Source: Bacillus sp. X1(2014) (lineage in GTDB: Bacteria > Bacillota > Bacilli > Bacillales_B > DSM-18226). From it: a DNA stretch of 64,000 bases. The notes under the pieces are model-generated. The model was not told the DNA's origin and made no database searches. It saw nothing but the letters and a program-made list of their open reading frames with translations. This document shows positions 40,011 to 48,821 of the stretch, in pieces; the stretch's first letter is position 1, and each line of letters starts with the position of its first letter. Made by a program: the position numbers and the translations under genes. The DNA is taken from contig NZ_VEED01000015.1 of NCBI RefSeq assembly GCF_007678255.1, positions 77,122 to 141,121 of the forward strand, given 5' to 3'.

Positions 40011-43000
40011 TTGAAAATTCTTGAGATGCATATATATGGATTTGGCCAATTAGAGAATGTTGAAATTACTGACCTTCACGATTTTCAAGTTTTCTATGGA
40101 GAAAATGAAGCTGGGAAGTCCACGATTATGGCCTTTATCCATGCAATTATTTTCGGCTTCCCTACAAAACAACAGACAACAGAACTCCGTTATGAGCCAA
40201 AACACAGTACTAAATATGGTGGTAAAATCCGAATTTCCCATGAAAAACATGGCGGTGCTGTAATCGAACGAGTAAAGGGAAAAGCTGCAGGTGATGTTAA
40301 GGTCTTTATGGACAATGGCAAGATGGGCGGCGAAGAACTTCTTAAGGAATTAACAGCAAACTTTGATAAAAGCCTATTTCAATCTATCTTTTCTTTTAAT
40401 TTGCAGGGATTACAAAATATTCATCAGATGAAAAGCGAAGAGATTGGTAAATTCCTGTTTTCCGCGGGGACATTAGGAACAGAAAGGTTATCAAAAACAG
40501 AAGCTGTTCTTCAGAAAGAGCTCGATGCTCGTTTTAAGCCATCTGGGAAGAAACCCTTATTAAATGAAAAGTTACAAGCAATCCATGAAATAAATAAAGA
40601 ATTGAAAGCAGCAGAAGCCAAAAATAGAGATTATACAAACTTAGTAGAAAAGAAAGAAACGCTCGAAAAGGAAATGAAGGCAGTAAACCGTTCGTTACAG
40701 GAGATAAGAGAGAAAATAGAAAAACTAAATGAATGGAAGAGAATCGAATCCATTGTCAAAGATGAAAAGGGGACAAAGAATGAGCTGAATGAATTAGGAA
40801 AAATCGAATTCCCTGTACGTGGAATTGAAAGATTCGAAAAGATAAATCAGCTCATCCACCCCTATAAGGCAGAGATTAGTAGCATTTCCGAAAGAATTGA
40901 AAATTTGCAAGATGAAGCAGCGGGGATTCAACCTAATCTTTCGTTTCTAAAAAATGAACCTGCCCTCTTAGCTTTGCTTGATCAAGTTCCTCTCTACGAC
41001 CAATTAAGACAGGAAAAATTGCAATGTGAAACAAAACTTTTAGCCTTTGAAGAAGAGTTGTCGATTACTAGGGAAAAACTTCATTTAAATATAGATGAAG
41101 AAGAAATCTTTGTTCTAAATACAAATATTTATATGAAAAATCAGGTTGAAGTGGTATCACAGAAAATACAAAAGCTAAAAGAAGTTAAGGAAGAGTTAGA
41201 GAATCAGTATCAAGAAGAAAAAGGCAGATTAGAGGAAATCGAAAAAGAGGTTCGGTCTTCAGAGAGACAGGTTCTTACAAAACAGGAACGGCTGGCACTG
41301 GAAGAGAAGGTAAATTCGAGCGATGATAAAGAGAGCATAGAAAGGGAATTAAGGACCCTGCGTGACAAAATTGACTTTTATCTACAGTTCAATGAACGTG
41401 ATAAAGCAGCAGTGGAAAGGGAAGGGAAGCAAAAGAAACTTCAGTATTTACTTTTTGGGGTTATTTTAATTGCCTTTACAGTTTATGGGATAGCTACAAA
41501 GCAGTGGTTTTTATTCACCATAGGTGTTATCAGTGGTATGTTACTTGTCATCCTGATGACAAAAAAGAATAAGGTGCCGAAAGATGTTGATCTAAATCAA
41601 ACGTTAAAAGGTTTAAAAGAAAAGGAAGAGCAGTTAAAGCAAAAACTGCAATCAGCCCAATATATTGAAATCTCAAAGCTAGAAGAACAATTAGCCTTTG
41701 ATAATCAGAGGAGAGCAGAGCTTCAGACCGTAAAAATGAAGTTGAAACATCAACATTCTCAATATGAAAAGATCATTGCTAAATTTGAACAATGGGAGTT
41801 GGAGACCGCCCAAACGAATGAAAAGCTTGCTTCCATTAGTCATGAACTAAGAATACCTGAGTATATTGCAGAGTCCTTTTTACTAGAAGCATTCAAGCTG
41901 ATTGAACAGTTTAAGTTGATTAGTAGAGAGAAAAAACAATATCAGCTAAGACTTCAACAAATAGAGCAGCAACAGGAAAAAATAGTAAAAGGATTGAACT
42001 ATTTTTCAAACCTTTATTTAAATGAAGAGGGCTTGGACTTGTATAACGCTGCCTATTTACTGCGTAATAAGTTAAAGGAGGAGCATGGTAAGCAAATCGT
42101 GAGTCAGGAGCGAAAGGTGAAACTTAGCGACCTCGAAGCCGATTTAAGACAAAAAGTACAAGCATTTAAGCATCTCCAAGCGGAATCTCATGCCCTAATC
42201 TCATCAGCAAAAGTGGAAACAGAACAACAATTTTACGAACTCGGTGCAAAAGCAGAAAAGCAGGGACAACTGTTAGAAAAACTTAACTCAATACAGAGTC
42301 AACTGCAATACTCTAACCTCTCAGAAGTAGAAAGGGAAACTTTTCTCCAAATGCGTCAAAGCACAGAATTAGTGGCCGAATGTAACCAGCAGGTTCATGA
42401 ATGGGAAGTTAAACTTAAGGAACTTCAGGAAAAGCATGCTTCCATCAAATACGAGATACAAATATTAGAAGAGGGCGGTATATACTCAGATATACTCCAT
42501 CACTACAAACAGAAAAAATTTGAACTAGAAGAGGCAGCAAAGGAGTGGTCTGTCTACTGTATAGCGCAAGATATCCTCTCCAATACGATTGAAACGTATA
42601 AGAACATACATTTACCAAGAATGATCTCAAAAGCGGAAGAATATTTGCTGTTTCTCACCGATGGAAACTATCAAAGAATCCATTTACAAAATTCTGGTTC
42701 AGGATTCTTAGTTGAGAGAAGGGATCATACCATATTTGAAGCAAATGAACTAAGTCAAGCAACTACCGAACAGTTATACGTTGCCATTCGGCTTGCCCTT
42801 GCTGTTACAGTATATGAAAAGTATCAGTTTCCAATTATTATCGATGATAGTTTTGTTAATTTTGATGCGAAAAGGACGGAAAAGGTATTAGAACTTCTTA
42901 AAGGGATGAAAAGAAATCAACTATTATTTTTTACTTGTCATAAGCATTTGCTGACCTTTTTTCAAAGGGAAAATGTTCTTTTTTTAGAAAAAGGTGCTGT

Positions 43001-43016
43001 TCAGATAATTTCATAG
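40011..43016 (+). CDS. yhaN: YhaN, SbcC/Rad50-like ATPase with central membrane hairpin
   Basis: A 1001-residue SMC-like ATPase. Walker A GENEAGKST lies near residues 28-36; long coiled coils occupy about 190-470 and 530-880; the signature and Walker B follow at the C terminus (PIIIDDSFVNFDAKR near 940). Two hydrophobic helices interrupt the coiled coil at about residues 478-518, where Rad50 has its zinc hook; no CxxC is present there, so the tip may be anchored in the membrane instead. The TTG start has GGAGTG upstream. Probable partner of YhaO. Confidence 0.88.
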   Translation: MKILEMHIYGFGQLENVEITDLHDFQVFYGENEAGKSTIMAFIHAIIFGFPTKQQTTELRYEPKHSTKYGGKIRISHEKHGGAVIERVKGKAAGDVKVFMDNGKMGGEELLKELTANFDKSLFQSIFSFNLQGLQNIHQMKSEEIGKFLFSAGTLGTERLSKTEAVLQKELDARFKPSGKKPLLNEKLQAIHEINKELKAAEAKNRDYTNLVEKKETLEKEMKAVNRSLQEIREKIEKLNEWKRIESIVKDEKGTKNELNELGKIEFPVRGIERFEKINQLIHPYKAEISSISERIENLQDEAAGIQPNLSFLKNEPALLALLDQVPLYDQLRQEKLQCETKLLAFEEELSITREKLHLNIDEEEIFVLNTNIYMKNQVEVVSQKIQKLKEVKEELENQYQEEKGRLEEIEKEVRSSERQVLTKQERLALEEKVNSSDDKESIERELRTLRDKIDFYLQFNERDKAAVEREGKQKKLQYLLFGVILIAFTVYGIATKQWFLFTIGVISGMLLVILMTKKNKVPKDVDLNQTLKGLKEKEEQLKQKLQSAQYIEISKLEEQLAFDNQRRAELQTVKMKLKHQHSQYEKIIAKFEQWELETAQTNEKLASISHELRIPEYIAESFLLEAFKLIEQFKLISREKKQYQLRLQQIEQQQEKIVKGLNYFSNLYLNEEGLDLYNAAYLLRNKLKEEHGKQIVSQERKVKLSDLEADLRQKVQAFKHLQAESHALISSAKVETEQQFYELGAKAEKQGQLLEKLNSIQSQLQYSNLSEVERETFLQMRQSTELVAECNQQVHEWEVKLKELQEKHASIKYEIQILEEGGIYSDILHHYKQKKFELEEAAKEWSVYCIAQDILSNTIETYKNIHLPRMISKAEEYLLFLTDGNYQRIHLQNSGSGFLVERRDHTIFEANELSQATTEQLYVAIRLALAVTVYEKYQFPIIIDDSFVNFDAKRTEKVLELLKGMKRNQLLFFTCHKHLLTFFQRENVLFLEKGAVQIIS

Positions 43017-43064
43017 AGTAATATTAGGATATGTTATACTCTTACTAACGGGAAGGACGTGAAA

Positions 43065-44012
43065 ATGATGGGTAAAGGAATATTAAAGCATGAAATTGGA
43101 GAGCAGGTAGAATTATTTCTACTAATAAAAAATTCAACAAAAGGGATTGCAAGCAACGGCAAACCTTTTTTAACCCTGATTCTTCAGGATAAAAGCGGGG
43201 AAATTGAAGCAAAACTTTGGGATGTTAATGAAGAGGATGGAAAGAGTTATGCTCCACAAAGTATTGTAAAAATACTAGGTGAGGTACAAAATTATCGGGG
43301 GAAAAGTCAATTGAAAATTCGTCAAATTCGACGAACAGGTCCCTCTGACGGCGTAAAGTTGGATGACTTTTTGGAGACCGCCCCAATTAGCCAGGAAGAA
43401 ATGACTGGTAAACTTACACAATATATTTTTGATATGAAAAATCCCAATATCCAAAGAATAACACGCCATTTAATTAAAAAGCATCAGAAGGCTTTTTTAG
43501 AGTTTCCTGCAGCAACAAAAAATCACCACGAGTTTGTATCGGGGCTTGCCTTCCATGTTGTTAGTATGCTTGATTTGGCTAAATCCATTGCCAATCTTTA
43601 TCCAAGCCTTGATAAGGATTTGCTCTATGCAGGGGTTATATTACACGATATGGGGAAAGTACTGGAACTTTCAGGTCCGATTTCAACGGTGTATACCATT
43701 GAAGGAAATTTACTAGGGCATATTACGATTATGGTTAACGAAATTGGCAAGGCAGCGGAAGAACTAGGTATTTCTGGTGAAGAAGTACTAATCCTCCAAC
43801 ATCTTGTGCTGAGTCATCATGGAAAAGCAGAATGGGGAAGTCCAAAACCGCCAATGATTAAAGAAGCAGAAATTCTCCATTATATCGATAATCTTGATGC
43901 GAAAATGAATATGCTTGACCGTGCCTTGGAAAGAGTGAAGCCAGGTGAATTCACAGAAAGAATTTTTGCGTTGGAGAATCGTTCCTTTTATAAGCCGGTG
44001 TTTCATAAGTAA
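43065..44012 (+). CDS. yhaM: YhaM 3'-5' exoribonuclease
   Basis: A 315-residue nuclease. The N-terminal OB fold (about residues 12-90, [23 protein letters not shown]-type strands) is followed by an HD domain with [15 protein letters not shown] (near 153), HDMGK (near 196) and [12 protein letters not shown] (near 247). B. subtilis YhaM degrades RNA and single-stranded DNA from the 3' end. The ATG at 43065 follows GGAAGG eight bases upstream. It ends the yhaO-yhaN-yhaM group and has its own terminator. Confidence 0.93.
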   Translation: MMGKGILKHEIGEQVELFLLIKNSTKGIASNGKPFLTLILQDKSGEIEAKLWDVNEEDGKSYAPQSIVKILGEVQNYRGKSQLKIRQIRRTGPSDGVKLDDFLETAPISQEEMTGKLTQYIFDMKNPNIQRITRHLIKKHQKAFLEFPAATKNHHEFVSGLAFHVVSMLDLAKSIANLYPSLDKDLLYAGVILHDMGKVLELSGPISTVYTIEGNLLGHITIMVNEIGKAAEELGISGEEVLILQHLVLSHHGKAEWGSPKPPMIKEAEILHYIDNLDAKMNMLDRALERVKPGEFTERIFALENRSFYKPVFHK

Positions 44013-44042
44013 AATAACCTCCTTTTGAGGTTATTTTTTTTT
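44011..44042 (+). terminator. Intrinsic terminator after yhaM
   Basis: AATAACCTC-CTTTT-GAGGTTATT followed by a long T run. Confidence 0.9.
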
Positions 44043-44121
44043 GCGCAACAGTTCATAATTTCCTATTAAACGAATATGATTTAGTAAAAGTGGACAACCA
44101 CTATGAAAGGAGCAAGATAAA

Positions 44122-44310
44122 TTGACTATTCCTATTTGGGTATATGCAGTTGTGGTTGGTATTGTGATAAGTGCACTAATGGCGATAAAAACGGGAAGAG
44201 AAGAGCGGCAATTAGAGATGGAAAACATTGAGCAGGAAGGCGAAATCTATATGAAACGCCTTGAACGAGAAAAAGAAAAGAAAGAAGGACTTGAAGCGAC
44301 AGGGGAATAA
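44122..44310 (+). CDS. yhaL: YhaL-like sporulation protein
   Basis: A 62-residue protein: one N-terminal membrane helix (IPIWVYAVVVGIVISALMA) and a charged helical tail (REERQLEMENIEQEGEIYMK). Matches the YhaL sporulation protein family in size, layout and position before prsA. The TTG start at 44122 has AAAGGAGC about nine bases upstream. It is convergent with prsA and shares a terminator. Confidence 0.8.
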   Translation: MTIPIWVYAVVVGIVISALMAIKTGREERQLEMENIEQEGEIYMKRLEREKEKKEGLEATGE

Positions 44311-44348
44311 AAAAAGCGGAAGCGCCATTATTGGCGTTTCCGCTTTTT
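44310..44348. terminator. Bidirectional terminator between yhaL and prsA
   Basis: AAAAAGCGGAAGCGCC / GGCGTTTCCGCTTTTT with an ATTATT loop; A and T runs on both sides serve both strands. Confidence 0.9.
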
Positions 44349-44355
44349 GTTCTAA

Positions 44356-45228
44356 TTACTGTGCAGCAGCTTCTGTTCCGGTTTGAGGAGTAAGCGCATC
44401 TTTTAAGTCCTTGTCGCTAACTTTAACATCTGCAGCTTCAAGTTCACGCTTCATAGCTTTATTAATTTCTTCTGTTGTCAATTTTGAAGTTTTTACTTGG
44501 GTTTCGATTTCGGCCTTCATTTCAGCATATGGTTTCTTTTCTTTTTTGTCAGTTAATTGAATGATATGGTAACCAAATTGCGACTTAACTGGATCGCTAA
44601 TTTCATTTACTTTTAGTGCATATGCTGCTTTTTCAAAGTCAGGATCCATCTTACCAGTACCAAACCAGCCTAAATCTCCGCCGTTTGCCTTAGAACCCTC
44701 ATCTGTTGAATATTTTTTTGCCACATCTTCAAATTTTTCACCTTTATCAAGCTTGCTCTTCACTTCTTTTGCCGTTTTTTCATCGGCAACAAGAATATGA
44801 CGTGCTTTAATTTCTGGCTGATACGTATCATAGTAATCCTTTAATTCCTTTTCAGTTACCTTAACGCCTTTAAGGGCAGCTTTTTCCTGCATCATGCCTA
44901 ATTTCATTGTTTTCTTCAAATCATCTTCGCTTTTATAGCCGTACTGTGCGAGGGTAGTTTCAAAATTTGCACCTAGATCTGTTTTTAATTGATCAATTTT
45001 TGCATTTAATTCCTTATCTGTCACCTTGTATTTCTTAGATAGAACTTTTTCATATACTAGTTGCTGAAGGGCTTGATCACCATACTTTTCCTTCATTGTA
45101 TTGTAGAGTTCTTCTTGTGTAACATTACCCACTTTGCTCTCTGCCACTGTATCAGAACCACTTTGGTTACATGCACTTAATGCAAGTACTCCACCGGCTA
45201 ATGTAAGGGCTAATATCCATTTTTTCAT
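44356..45228 (-). CDS. prsA: PrsA peptidyl-prolyl isomerase lipoprotein
   Basis: A 290-residue post-translocation foldase. The lipoprotein signal peptide has lipobox LSAC with Cys20. The parvulin domain covers about residues 137-225 (ARHILVADEKTAKEVK, GGDLGWFGTGKM, FGYHIIQLTDK), with flanking chaperone arms. The ATG at 45228 follows AGGAGAG eight bases upstream; the frame extends to 45393 but lacks a start signal there. PrsA folds secreted proteins on the outer face of the membrane. Located as in B. subtilis. Confidence 0.95.
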   Translation of the reverse strand: MKKWILALTLAGGVLALSACNQSGSDTVAESKVGNVTQEELYNTMKEKYGDQALQQLVYEKVLSKKYKVTDKELNAKIDQLKTDLGANFETTLAQYGYKSEDDLKKTMKLGMMQEKAALKGVKVTEKELKDYYDTYQPEIKARHILVADEKTAKEVKSKLDKGEKFEDVAKKYSTDEGSKANGGDLGWFGTGKMDPDFEKAAYALKVNEISDPVKSQFGYHIIQLTDKKEKKPYAEMKAEIETQVKTSKLTTEEINKAMKRELEAADVKVSDKDLKDALTPQTGTEAAAQ

Positions 45229-45437
45229 GATGAAATCTCTCCTAAACAGTATATTCTTGTCCACAATCTCTACTATAACATAAATGGTAACTCCTGCAAA
45301 AATAATAACTATGTTTATTATTTGAAATTTTCCACAAAAGGATAAATTGAACTTTTCAAAAAAAAATGGGAAGTGCCTAAACGAAATGACCACTCGTTGA
45401 ATAGTATATCGTAGAAAATGAAAAAGGAGGTATTACG

Positions 45438-45527
45438 ATGAGCCATGGATATGGAGCTGGCTTTGCTCTAATTGTAGTACTTTTCATCCTATTAATTATT
45501 GTTGGAGCTTCTTGGTGTTGGTGTTAA
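45438..45527 (+). CDS. YjcZ-type tiny membrane protein, copy 1
   Basis: A 29-residue protein, MSHGYGAGFALIVVLFILLI then IVGASWCWC. It fits the YjcZ/tiny transmembrane sporulation family. AAAGGAGG precedes the ATG. It forms a tandem pair with 45567-45659, which shares GYGAGFAL and VVLFILLII. Confidence 0.85.
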   Translation: MSHGYGAGFALIVVLFILLIIVGASWCWC

Positions 45528-45566
45528 TATGCACAAAAAAGATCAATAATGAATGGAGGTAAATAT

Positions 45567-45659
45567 ATGTCTGGTGGAGCAGGTTACGGCGCAGGATTTG
45601 CGTTAGTGGTTGTCCTTTTCATCCTATTAATTATCATCGGGGCTTCTTGGGTTTATTAA
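45567..45659 (+). CDS. YjcZ-type tiny membrane protein, copy 2
   Basis: A 30-residue protein, MSGGAGYGAGFALVVVLFIL then LIIIGASWVY, with ATGGAGG upstream of the ATG. Paralogue of the gene 39 bases upstream; the two are probably co-transcribed and end at the hairpin 45676-45702. Confidence 0.85.
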   Translation: MSGGAGYGAGFALVVVLFILLIIIGASWVY

Positions 45660-45675
45660 TAAAGTCACAAACTAA

Positions 45676-45702
45676 AAGCGATGAGAAAAACTCTCATCGC
45701 TT
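45676..45702 (+). terminator. Hairpin after YjcZ-type pair
   Basis: AAGCGATGAGA / TCTCATCGCTT with a five-base loop; short T tract. Confidence 0.7.
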
Positions 45703-45750
45703 CTATGTGTTAATTATACATATCCTTTTTCGCTTGGAGCTCTAGTTGGA

Positions 45751-45930
45751 TTATGTATATAAAATTTCCAAGTATGATGATATCAGAAGAATCGTAATGA
45801 GGATATTAATTGTACGAAATACCTTATGTTGGTTTTCTTCAGGGATTTCTTTTTGCATACAAAGTGAATTGGTCATTTTATTTACATAAAACAAGATAAA
45901 AATAGCGAAGACAATAAAAATGGAGATCAT
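45751..45930 (-). CDS. Small two-helix membrane protein, unknown
   Basis: A 59-residue protein with hydrophobic helices at about residues 2-17 and 39-56 and a short charged loop (MQKEIPEENQHKVFRT). GGGAGGG lies eight bases before the ATG at 45930 (a TTG at 45933 is also possible). It lies in the place of the yhaK/yhaJ genes of B. subtilis, but homology cannot be stated. Confidence 0.55.
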   Translation of the reverse strand: MISIFIVFAIFILFYVNKMTNSLCMQKEIPEENQHKVFRTINILITILLISSYLEILYT

Positions 45931-46175
45931 CAATGATTCCCTCCCTGATGTTCGTGTTATGTTTATTACAATATCAAAAATTACAAAAAAAAGATAGTCA
46001 TAAAGAATGGAAGAGTTTTAGGCCTTAAGGGGTTTCCATGAAACCAATTTATTTTTGGAGGAAATTTCTTTTAAAAAAATTTTTCCTGTTTTAAGTTAAA
46101 ATGGTTTACCCCATCTTTTAAAAGGTTAATAATAAATATATAAATATGTAAAAGTTCTGAAAAGAGGCCTAGTGA

Positions 46176-46511
46176 ATGACTGAAAATGAATTGATGGAAA
46201 GAATAAACCTTCTTGAATATCATCAAAAGCTATTATTAAAGTTACTCAACAATCCAAAGCTCGAATTATATAAACTTATTATTGAAAATGGAATTACAGA
46301 ACAGGAAGCAGGACAGTTTTTTTCTTTATGTGACAAAATGAACTTAAAATTAGAAGAACAAAAAGCGGAAGGGTACGTAAACTTCCATCCGCTTTTTCAT
46401 GAATTATCATTGTCATTACCGTCATCCTTAAAGATTAAAGACGTTATCAATGCTTGTTTAAAACAAAAGATTTGCCTGTCCCTTTTTCAAGAGTTGGAAA
46501 AATACTTATAA
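46176..46511 (+). CDS. yhaI: YhaI-like protein (DUF1878)
   Basis: A 111-residue protein, mostly helical, with MTENELMERINLLEYHQKLL at the N terminus. It fits DUF1878/YhaI of bacilli in length (113) and in its position next to hpr, with which it is convergent (stops seven bases apart). AAAGAGGCC precedes the ATG. Function unknown. Confidence 0.8.
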   Translation: MTENELMERINLLEYHQKLLLKLLNNPKLELYKLIIENGITEQEAGQFFSLCDKMNLKLEEQKAEGYVNFHPLFHELSLSLPSSLKIKDVINACLKQKICLSLFQELEKYL

Positions 46512-46517
46512 TACTGA

Positions 46518-47093
46518 TTAAACCAGCTCTTGCTCAGGATTTTGTGATTTTCTTAGTTTCCCATCTTCTTCAACGAAGCGACTTTCAATATTATGAAAAG
46601 AACGCTCGAAGATTTCCATAAAATCTTCACCATAAATATTGCGGACGATCGCCATCATTTCAACAATTTCTGGAAACTTACCGTATAATTCACGAAGGGG
46701 CAAAGCACCAGAAAAAACCGCATTGCCATTTGGCTCATAGGTTTCCATTAGTTGAAGTAAGATACTTTCTCCTGCTTCAGTAAGCTGAATATACGTATTG
46801 CGTTTATCATTTTCCTTTTTGGAAAACTGCAGTAAACCTCGTTCTTCTAACTTCTTCGAAAAATTAAATGCTGTTGAAACGTGCATGACGCCAAACTTAG
46901 CCACATCCGAAATGGAAGCACCGTTTAAGTGATAGGCAATCCATAAAATGTGATGTTCGTTAATATTTAAATCAAAAGGCTTAATCCATTGCTGCCAGTC
47001 TTTCTCAATCGCTTTCCATAAGGCCTTACTTAGTTGAGCAACTCTCTGAGTAAAGATCATCGCTTCTTTCATTGAATATTGTTTCTCAGTCAT
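46518..47093 (-). CDS. scoC: ScoC/Hpr MarR-family transition-state regulator
   Basis: A 191-residue winged-helix regulator. The N-terminal [22 protein letters not shown] and [20 protein letters not shown] stretches are essentially those of B. subtilis Hpr, and [22 protein letters not shown] (about residues 60-81) is the recognition HTH. ScoC represses protease, sporulation and peptide-transport genes in the transition state. The ATG at 47093 is chosen; 47099 is an alternative. Its 5' region is AT-rich. Confidence 0.93.
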   Translation of the reverse strand: MTEKQYSMKEAMIFTQRVAQLSKALWKAIEKDWQQWIKPFDLNINEHHILWIAYHLNGASISDVAKFGVMHVSTAFNFSKKLEERGLLQFSKKENDKRNTYIQLTEAGESILLQLMETYEPNGNAVFSGALPLRELYGKFPEIVEMMAIVRNIYGEDFMEIFERSFHNIESRFVEEDGKLRKSQNPEQELV

Positions 47094-47105
47094 CCCCATT
47101 TTCAC

Positions 47106-47418
47106 CTACTTTTATATTTCTCTATTTTCATTATGCCAATAAAATAAAAATTAATAAAGAAAAAATTCACAAATTTTTTAAAAATTAGAACAATAATCTA
47201 TTGATATTAAAAAAAAGTGAAATTGTTATAAATCAACCATAAAATCCTTTACCTTTTGGTATCTACTGAATAATAACAACTTTTAGAAAATTAAATTTAA
47301 AAAAATACATTGTTCTCCCTAATTACACGTATACCTGTTCATAGGAATGGACGGGTAAACATATAAATAGTTACAACGTTCAGTCGAACTTTTGAAACAA
47401 AATAGGGGGACAAGGAAG
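47106..47418. other. AT-rich intergenic region between scoC and a small membrane gene
   Basis: About 310 bases, very AT-rich, with no gene. It holds one eight-base hairpin, ACCTGTTC / GGACGGGT (47333-47356, with G-T pairs), about 60 bases before the small gene. Divergent promoters are expected here but I cannot place one securely. Confidence 0.5.
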
Positions 47419-47610
47419 ATGAAAATTGCTGCCATTATTTTTTTTATCTTTAGTGCTATCCTTTTATTGGGTGCAATTAAATATTTAATCGAATTAACAA
47501 GACCAGGTGTTTATCCACCTAAACAAATTTTAAGAAAAAAAGCTGCTGCTCTATTTGGAGGCGGAGGGATCTTTCTATTAATTGCTGTATTAATCTCTAA
47601 ACTTATATAG
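47419..47610 (+). CDS. Small two-helix membrane protein, unknown
   Basis: A 63-residue protein with helices near residues 3-22 (AAIIFFIFSAILLLGAIKYL) and 43-62 (LFGGGGIFLLIAVLISKLI). The ATG at 47419 follows AGGGGGAC about nine bases upstream; the frame opens at 47392 without a start signal. It is followed by a terminator and convergent with trpP. No named family recognised. Confidence 0.65.
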   Translation: MKIAAIIFFIFSAILLLGAIKYLIELTRPGVYPPKQILRKKAAALFGGGGIFLLIAVLISKLI

Positions 47611-47619
47611 CGGAATATT

Positions 47620-47648
47620 AAGAAAAGAACCCGCTGGGTTCTTTTCTT
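47620..47648. terminator. Terminator between small membrane gene and trpP
   Basis: AAGAAAAGAACCC-GCT-GGGTTCTTTTCTT, symmetrical and able to serve both strands. Confidence 0.85.
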
Positions 47649-47664
47649 AATTAAGTCCCGTCGA

Positions 47665-48192
47665 TTATTTTTGAATGACGGAAGGTGTTGTTAATTTAGT
47701 TCGTTTCACTATGGATAGGGCTACAGGATACAAAATAATCATAATAACGGTATTTAGTGCAATAGCCGGCAGAACTCCTGCAGCAAATAGTGCAGTGAAT
47801 GATGCAGGTAAACCCACTAAAAAGAATGCAGCTGTTAAAAAGATTGTACCTGAAACAAGGGTTCCAATGGCAGTTAAAACGCCAACACTAACAATCGAAT
47901 TTCGGTATTTTTTTAAAGCTAAAAATAACCCAAGAAAAACTAAAGCAGTGATAGGTTTATCAATGATATTTGGAATTTGTCCGCCTGGAAAACCAGTGGT
48001 TAACGCTGACAATACTCCAGTTACAATGGCCAAAAGCATCACACTCTTTAACTCCGGAATAAGGATGATTCCCAAAAACATCATCGCAAGCATCATGTCA
48101 GGTTTAATTCCAAGAAAACTAGGCATTACCGTATGCAAGACTACCCCAATCCCAGCTAATAGTGCTAAAACTACAATGTTCTTCGTATTCAT
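47665..48192 (-). CDS. trpP: TrpP tryptophan transporter
   Basis: A 175-residue membrane protein with five or six helices (VVLALLAGIGVVLHTVMPSF, MMLAMMFLGIILIPEL, GLPASFTALFAAGVLPAIAL and others), matching B. subtilis TrpP/YhaG (172 residues) by length, sequence and map position. It imports tryptophan as the substrate-binding subunit type of small transporters. Its translation start is covered by a run of regularly spaced GAG/UAG triplets, the TRAP binding site, so tryptophan represses its translation. Confidence 0.92.
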   Translation of the reverse strand: MNTKNIVVLALLAGIGVVLHTVMPSFLGIKPDMMLAMMFLGIILIPELKSVMLLAIVTGVLSALTTGFPGGQIPNIIDKPITALVFLGLFLALKKYRNSIVSVGVLTAIGTLVSGTIFLTAAFFLVGLPASFTALFAAGVLPAIALNTVIMIILYPVALSIVKRTKLTTPSVIQK

Positions 48193-48194
48193 TT

Positions 48195-48222
48195 CTCTTC
48201 TCTCCTCTGCTATACTAATCTA
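48195..48222 (-). promoter_or_regulatory. TRAP (MtrB) RNA-binding site over trpP ribosome-binding site
   Basis: On the minus strand: TAG-AT-TAG-TA-TAG-CA-GAG-GA-GAG-AA-GAG-AA-ATG, six (G/U)AG triplets with exactly two-base spacers ending just before the start codon; another GAG lies at 48230-48232. This is the TRAP target arrangement and overlaps the ribosome-binding site GAGGAGAG. Confidence 0.9.
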
Positions 48223-48338
48223 TTTGTTTCTCCTGCAGTGCACTCATTGCCTGAAGCGAAAAACCTGCTTTCATTATAACATAATAATTTAATAATAATA
48301 AAGATATAATTTTCAGATAATTTAAAATTATATTGGAT

Positions 48339-48758
48339 TTATACTTGTTTATTAATATTTTCAGCCATTTCCTGTAATAAATCAAAAGAATACTCACTTT
48401 GATTACTTTTCCATACTGCTCCAAACCCATCTCCTTTTCCATAACGCGGAATTAAATGCATATGATAATGAAAGACAGATTGCCCCGCATGTTCGCCATT
48501 ATTATTTACAGTATTTAATCCAATTGGATTAAATTCTCTTTTTAAAGCATTAGCAATGGCAGGAACTACTTCAAAAATATTCCTTGCAATTTCTGGAGTT
48601 AATTCAAATATGTTTTCCTTATGTACTTTGGGAATAACCAACGTATGTCCCTTTGTTACTTGGGTAATATCTAAAAAAGCTAAAACATGTTCATTCTCGA
48701 AAACCTTGGCAGAAGGAATTTCACCATTAACAATTTTACAAAAAATACAATCGCTCAT
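48339..48758 (-). CDS. hit: HIT-family nucleotide-binding protein
   Basis: A 139-residue histidine-triad protein: CIFCKIVNGEIPSAKVFE (residues 4-21) with the zinc-type cysteines, and HYHMHLIPR (near 100) as the catalytic HxHxH motif. HIT proteins hydrolyse nucleotide phosphoramidates. The ATG at 48758 follows GAAGGGA eight bases upstream. It is transcribed divergently from ecsA, as in B. subtilis, across an unusually long gap. Confidence 0.93.
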   Translation of the reverse strand: MSDCIFCKIVNGEIPSAKVFENEHVLAFLDITQVTKGHTLVIPKVHKENIFELTPEIARNIFEVVPAIANALKREFNPIGLNTVNNNGEHAGQSVFHYHMHLIPRYGKGDGFGAVWKSNQSEYSFDLLQEMAENINKQV

Positions 48759-48821
48759 ATTCACTGTCCCTTCAATATTGTTTGTATTATTTTACCATAC
48801 AAACGAAAAAAAGAAAAAGGC

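Noticed and set aside
45229..45393. Extended N terminus for PrsA
   Set aside because: The upstream codons would bury the lipoprotein signal peptide; the ATG at 45228 has AGGAGAG and starts a normal lipobox signal.
47675..48292. Open frame of 205 codons opposite trpP
   Set aside because: Complement of the trpP gene, whose TRAP site, start and family match are clear.
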